From: Singulisphaera sp. GP187
GTDB taxonomy: Bacteria; Planctomycetota; Phycisphaerae; Phycisphaerales; SM1A02
NCBI GenBank assembly: GCA_945869475.1
Contig: CAMBOV010000010.1
Span: 42,173 to 106,172, forward strand
Length of the DNA: 64,000 bases
Direction of reading: 5' to 3'
In this document: one piece after another, positions 60,372 to 64,000 of the stretch
Position numbering within the stretch: the stretch's first letter is position 1
How the letters are laid out: the number at the start of each line of letters is the position of its first letter
Translations under genes and position numbers: made by a program
Notes under the pieces: generated by a model
Databases searched by the model: none
What the model saw: the letters and a program-made list of their open reading frames with translations, nothing else
Told to the model about the DNA's origin: nothing

Positions 60372-62831
60372 TCAGTTTGGGCAGACGCCCCAACCGCTGA
60401 GCAGAGTCGCGAGATCAGATCCGTTGGTCAGTCCGTCGCCTGTGATGTCGGCGCCTGGTGATCCCCAACCTGAGAGCAGGGTTGCCAAGTCAGCACCGTT
60501 GCGGAATCCGTTGCCGTCGTAATCGCCTGGGCATGGTGGTGCCGAGCAATTCGCTGCATTGGTTCCGTTGATCTGAACAACCCAGGCGGCCGTGAAGGTC
60601 GCGCCGAGTGATTCAGTCAAGACGTACGCACCTGCAGCATCAGCGCAGCTGAGACGGCACCATGTGTTGCCAGTTGGACCCGCGGTGTTTGCACCCGCGC
60701 GCTGCTGGTAACCCGCTCCGGCTGGGACTGCTCCCTCACCGTCGGCAAGATTTGGGTAGTCAACGATGACCACGAGGTTGTACGCAGTATCGTTCTGCAC
60801 GCAGACTGGCTGCGCGAAGTTCAGAGTTGCGCGGTAGACACCACCAGGAATCATGATTGCCTGTGTGATAATCGCCTCAAGATCGCCGCCGTCAACGCCG
60901 CCGTTCGCAGTCTTGAAGCGTGGCGAACCACCGTCAAGATCGCGATAAACGCCGATCGTCGCTGGAAGTGCAAGATCGCTGTAGAACGTTCCGGTTGGTT
61001 CGACGTTGATCGCGTACGCACCGAAGTTCAAGCAGCTGATTTCGCCACCGACGGTTCCTGCTGCGAAGACGCGAGCGAAGGAGTTCTCCGTCGAACCACC
61101 TGCCGCACCAGCAACCGCGCACGCAACGACACCATTGGCGACGAGGTCTGGATTGACGTTGATGCTGAGACTGTCTGGACCAGGAGCGGCACAAACTCCA
61201 GCAACTGCGCCACCACCAGAAACGGTGATTGGGCAGGTCGCAGGAACCGAAGAGACTTCGAGTGTGTAGTTGTTGAACTCACCGCTACCGCATGGGTTGC
61301 CTGTGTAACCAGAGTCAGCAACAAATGCGTAGTAGACGCCTTGGTTGAGACACGCAGTCACCGAACTTGGGCAACTTCCTGTTCCAGTTGCGACGATGCT
61401 GATTCCATCGCAACCCGCGACCGTGACGTCGCCAGAGAGGATGAACAGGGTCGTCAATCGTGCAGCCTTGACCGCGACGGTCACTGATGAGTCTGCTGCG
61501 ACAGCGAACTGAAAGAAATCAGTATCGCGTGTGTCGGCATTTGCCCAGAAGGTTCCGCCCACGACCGATCCGAGCGCGATCGTCTCGAATTGACCCGTGC
61601 CGTTGCAACCATCGTTCGAAGCGCTGCCGCAAGGCTCAGCTTCGCTCGAGGTTGGCGATCCGAGCGAGCATGGCTCTGGCATATCGATCGTCAACGTGCC
61701 TGTGCCTGTCTCGCCTTCGGTGTATGAACCGTTGCGAATCAGGTAGGTGTGACCGAGTTGCACGCCAGCAGTCATCGCCGACGCGAATGGCATCGTCGTG
61801 CCGGTGATCATGCATGTGCCGCTTGCTCCGTCGTCATTGCAACCAACCAACGCCGCAGCGAGGGTGTTGAAATCGAACGTCGCAGGAGTGGTACCCATGT
61901 CATAGACAGCGAGCTTGTTGTCATAAGTGCAGGCGTCACAGGTCGAGAGTGACATCGTTCCGTTGGCAACTGGTGAAACCTTGAACCAGACATCGTTTCC
62001 GAAGATGTCGCTACCAGATTGGCAGTTTGCACCTGGGTGCACTGGACCATCGGTCGTCGCATTGACGGTGGTGAAAGCCCTGGTGCTATCGGTGCCCGGC
62101 ACAACAGTCGCGCTCGTCGCGCAATTGTTTGCTGGGGCGCCAGCAGCTGGTGCACAGAAGTAGTAACCGCACTGGGCGATCGCTTGATCGACGCAGCTCT
62201 GATCCCAACCCACTTCGCAGCAGATTGGATTAAAGGTGCAAACGCTCGTGCAGCAGATTGCGTTGTCGCAACCAAGACCGGCATGAACGACGTTGCAGGC
62301 GCCTGCGGCACCGACGCAACCCGCGCTTGATGCGGTGAGAGTGACGGTCAGCGCACCCGCGCCAACATCGCCGTCGTATCCACCGATGCGCACGTAGAAG
62401 ACGTCGCCGGCCATGCATGTAACATCGAGAATCTCCGAGTGAAAGCCCTGGCAGGTTCCGGTCGCTGCACCGTCGCCGTTACAGGCAACGAGTGTCTCAC
62501 AGCTGCTCTTGTAAAGCGCCATCGAGGTGTCGTACGAACCGAGAAGGCATGTCGTGAAGTCTGCGAGTCCAGGTTCGGCCGCCGTGAACTTGAACCAGAC
62601 GTCATTCTGGGTTGCAAGCCAATTGAGATAGGTTCCAGTGCAGAGCGTGTCGGCTGGGGGGTTGGCGCTCGGAGTTGCGCTTGTCGTGTCAAACGAAATC
62701 GCAACGCCCGATGTGACGATCGCTGCGCTTGCGCACTCGTCTTGTGCGTACACGGATGATGCGATCAGCGTGGTACACGCTGCCGCGAACGCCACGTTCA
62801 ACGTGGATGAAAAACTGCTTCGACATTTCAT
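60372..62831 (-). CDS. Large exported Cys-rich protein with dockerin-like tail, paralogue B
   Basis: 819 residues from the ATG at 62831, preceded by AGGAGA (62844-62839). Signal peptide about 1-29 (S-S-V-Y-A-Q). It has three or more PPC-like beta domains (D-V-W-F-K-F-T-A-A-E-P-G, D-V-W-F-K-V-S-P-V-A-N-G and others) and one Cys-rich module C-D-N-A-I-C-C-T-S-V-C ... C-C-E-V-G-W-D-Q-S-C-V. The final 50 residues (two dockerin-like repeats) are almost identical to paralogue A. Probably exported to the surface; role unknown. Confidence 0.83.
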   Translation of the reverse strand: MKCRSSFSSTLNVAFAAACTTLIASSVYAQDECASAAIVTSGVAISFDTTSATPSANPPADTLCTGTYLNWLATQNDVWFKFTAAEPGLADFTTCLLGSYDTSMALYKSSCETLVACNGDGAATGTCQGFHSEILDVTCMAGDVFYVRIGGYDGDVGAGALTVTLTASSAGCVGAAGACNVVHAGLGCDNAICCTSVCTFNPICCEVGWDQSCVDQAIAQCGYYFCAPAAGAPANNCATSATVVPGTDSTRAFTTVNATTDGPVHPGANCQSGSDIFGNDVWFKVSPVANGTMSLSTCDACTYDNKLAVYDMGTTPATFDFNTLAAALVGCNDDGASGTCMITGTTMPFASAMTAGVQLGHTYLIRNGSYTEGETGTGTLTIDMPEPCSLGSPTSSEAEPCGSASNDGCNGTGQFETIALGSVVGGTFWANADTRDTDFFQFAVAADSSVTVAVKAARLTTLFILSGDVTVAGCDGISIVATGTGSCPSSVTACLNQGVYYAFVADSGYTGNPCGSGEFNNYTLEVSSVPATCPITVSGGGAVAGVCAAPGPDSLSINVNPDLVANGVVACAVAGAAGGSTENSFARVFAAGTVGGEISCLNFGAYAINVEPTGTFYSDLALPATIGVYRDLDGGSPRFKTANGGVDGGDLEAIITQAIMIPGGVYRATLNFAQPVCVQNDTAYNLVVIVDYPNLADGEGAVPAGAGYQQRAGANTAGPTGNTWCRLSCADAAGAYVLTESLGATFTAAWVVQINGTNAANCSAPPCPGDYDGNGFRNGADLATLLSGWGSPGADITGDGLTNGSDLATLLSGWGVCPN

Positions 62832-62838
62832 TTGAGAT

Positions 62839-62844
62839 TCTCCT
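62839..62844 (-). promoter_or_regulatory. Ribosome-binding site of paralogue B
   Basis: AGGAGA on the minus strand ends seven bases before the ATG at 62831. It rejects the longer open frame that begins at 62939. Confidence 0.75.
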
Positions 62845-63047
62845 AGTGGGGGAAATAGTGGGTGGAAAAGTGTTTTTAGACCGATCCTCGAGAGCGTGAT
62901 GGCTCGTGCTCGAGCGGTTACAGACCACTCGCGCCCCAATACATCGTTTGGAACATAACTCGGGTTGAACCAAAAGCGAACGAATCTCCAAAAACGGCGC
63001 GTTTGTGAAAAATTATTTTTTATAGTGAGAATCAGGCGATTATCGGA
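62845..63047. other. Intergenic leader with AT-rich patch
   Basis: About 200 bp between the MDR oxidoreductase and paralogue B genes. It holds an AT-rich patch near 63008-63025 (a weak A/T self-complementary run on the minus strand, possibly the oxidoreductase terminator) and the GTTATGTTC motif at 62951-62959. No gene seen. Confidence 0.5.
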
Positions 63048-64000
63048 CTATCGCCAGTCGATCACGATTTTCCCAAATTGATCCGACGCCTCGAGCCGCT
63101 CGAAGGCTTTCTTTGCATCTCTTGGCTCGTGAGTTGAATCGATTACTGGAACAAGAGATCCTGAACGAAACAAACTTGCAACCGCCCGAAATTCGACCAT
63201 GTCGCCCATCGTCGCACCCACAATCGTCAGCTGATTCCAGAAGACGCGGGTGAGATCAGTGGTCGCGTCACCCCCTGTCGTCGCTCCACACGTCACAAAG
63301 ACGCCGCCGCGCACGAGACTCTTGATGCACGAGAGATGCACTCCCTTTCCGATCGAGTCTGCAACGATGTCGACTCCCCGCTTCTTTGTCGCGGCTCGCA
63401 CTGAGCGAGACCAGTCGGTTCCGTCGTCGAGAATTCCATGCACTGCACCGAGTGCGAGCGCGCTGTCGAGTTTGCTTTGGTGTCGACTCGTCACGATCAC
63501 TTCGCAGCCAAAGTGCTGAGCGATGTTGAGCAACGCAAGTGCGACGCCACCGCCGATACCAGTCACAAGCACACTCATTCCTGGTCGGAGTTGCGCGCGA
63601 GTCATCAGCATTCGCCATGCCGTCAGGTGGGTGAGTCCAAATGCTGCGGCCCGCACGGGATCTGCATCGCTGATGTCGAGCACGTTGGTCGCGGGTGCGA
63701 CGAAGAACTCAGCCATTGTTCCAGGGGTGTGCTCTCCAATCATTGAGATGTCCTCGCCAGAAGGCCGGCGATCGGGATGCGCCAATTCTCGCTGCACCAC
63801 GGCTGCATTTAAGAGGATACGTCGACCGATCCATGCAGGATCGACTCCTTCGCCAACTTCGACGACTCGCCCGCAACCATCAGAGCCGCTTGCAAAGGGA
63901 TAGACCGTTTCAATTCCTGGCAGCCCTCGACCAACCCAGAGATCAAGGCTGTTGAGCGCACTTGCTTCAGGTTTCACGAGCACTTCACCCGCAGCTGCGG
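63048..64000 (-). CDS. MDR-family oxidoreductase, zinc-independent type (5' end outside window)
   Basis: The last 317 codons of a quinone-oxidoreductase-like protein; the frame stays open to the right edge (A-A-A-G-E-V-L-V-K-P), so the start lies beyond 64000. A GTG at 63983 is internal. The family core is clear: S-A-L-N-S-L-D-L-W-V-G-R-G, S-G-S-D-G-C-G-R-V, and a Rossmann motif V-T-G-I-G-G-G-V-A. Catalytic-zinc ligands (Cys and His of zinc alcohol dehydrogenases) and the structural-zinc Cys cluster are absent, so it is probably NADPH-dependent without zinc. Substrate unknown. Confidence 0.88.
   Translation of the reverse strand, partial: AAAGEVLVKPEASALNSLDLWVGRGLPGIETVYPFASGSDGCGRVVEVGEGVDPAWIGRRILLNAAVVQRELAHPDRRPSGEDISMIGEHTPGTMAEFFVAPATNVLDISDADPVRAAAFGLTHLTAWRMLMTRAQLRPGMSVLVTGIGGGVALALLNIAQHFGCEVIVTSRHQSKLDSALALGAVHGILDDGTDWSRSVRAATKKRGVDIVADSIGKGVHLSCIKSLVRGGVFVTCGATTGGDATTDLTRVFWNQLTIVGATMGDMVEFRAVASLFRSGSLVPVIDSTHEPRDAKKAFERLEASDQFGKIVIDWR

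Overview
The window reads as chromosomal DNA of a Planctomycetota bacterium, most likely class Phycisphaerae. Six exported proteins end in a duplicated dockerin-like tail (D-x-[ND]-x-DG-x-x-NG-x-DL-x-x-LL-x-x-WG). Other supporting traits are zinc-ribbon motifs of the CxxC...RCPEC type, an ECF-like sigma factor, a MerR/excisionase-like protein with an acidic linker and C-terminal membrane helices, and GC-rich codon use throughout. I could not run a similarity search, so the class assignment is inference from recognised families.

Layout. 1-6026 (minus): a GldA/GldF-like ABC exporter (permease cut by the window edge), then three exported dockerin-tailed proteins (DNRLRE domain, HExxH metalloprotease, EEP-type nuclease/phosphatase). 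6117-9577 (plus): a translationally coupled M16 peptidase pair, one active and one without the zinc site. 9566-22707 (mostly minus): MurJ, then a tightly packed nine-gene block running from PpdK through a lipoprotein, a Glu/Leu dehydrogenase-like protein, HIT, BirA, two unknown exported proteins and ParA to a VanZ-like protein. 22772-31827: PabB-FUSC pair, PhoH, NIF3-like protein, exported ClpP-like protein, ROK kinase. 31841-36426: RND pump and adaptor. 36476-45787: GatC-GatA, a lipoprotein, MutY, the HTH/membrane protein with phosphatidylserine decarboxylase, and a unit of DUF1573, phosphoesterase, TsaB and pseudo-receiver genes. 45815-51159: TerC, PQQ-type sugar dehydrogenase, M28 peptidase, MsrB-MsrA fusion. 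51227-51575: tmRNA, followed by a 31-bp hairpin repeat array that leads into the sigma factor gene. 52976-57914: a complete MacA-MacB-TolC type exporter. 58033-62831: two paralogous large exported dockerin-tailed proteins, each followed by an intrinsic terminator. 63048-64000: a 5'-truncated MDR oxidoreductase.

How it fits together. Most of the window is housekeeping and cell-envelope function: lipid II flipping, amidotransferase for tRNA, t6A synthesis, trans-translation, DNA repair, biotin attachment, two tripartite efflux systems and secreted hydrolases. Genes are packed tightly: at least eighteen adjacent pairs overlap by exactly 4 bp (ATGA, GTGA or TTGA), so I used those overlaps to choose starts. 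No tRNA, rRNA, CRISPR array, transposase or prophage was seen, and no gene-free stretch exceeds about 300 bp apart from the tmRNA plus repeat region.

Most interesting points: a glutamate-dehydrogenase-family protein whose catalytic lysine is alanine; an exported coiled-coil ClpP-like protease; a DNA-binding-fold protein tethered to the membrane and coupled to a phospholipid enzyme; a PpdK with a histone-like lysine-rich tail; a ROK kinase that has lost its zinc site; and the repeat array between tmRNA and sigma factor.
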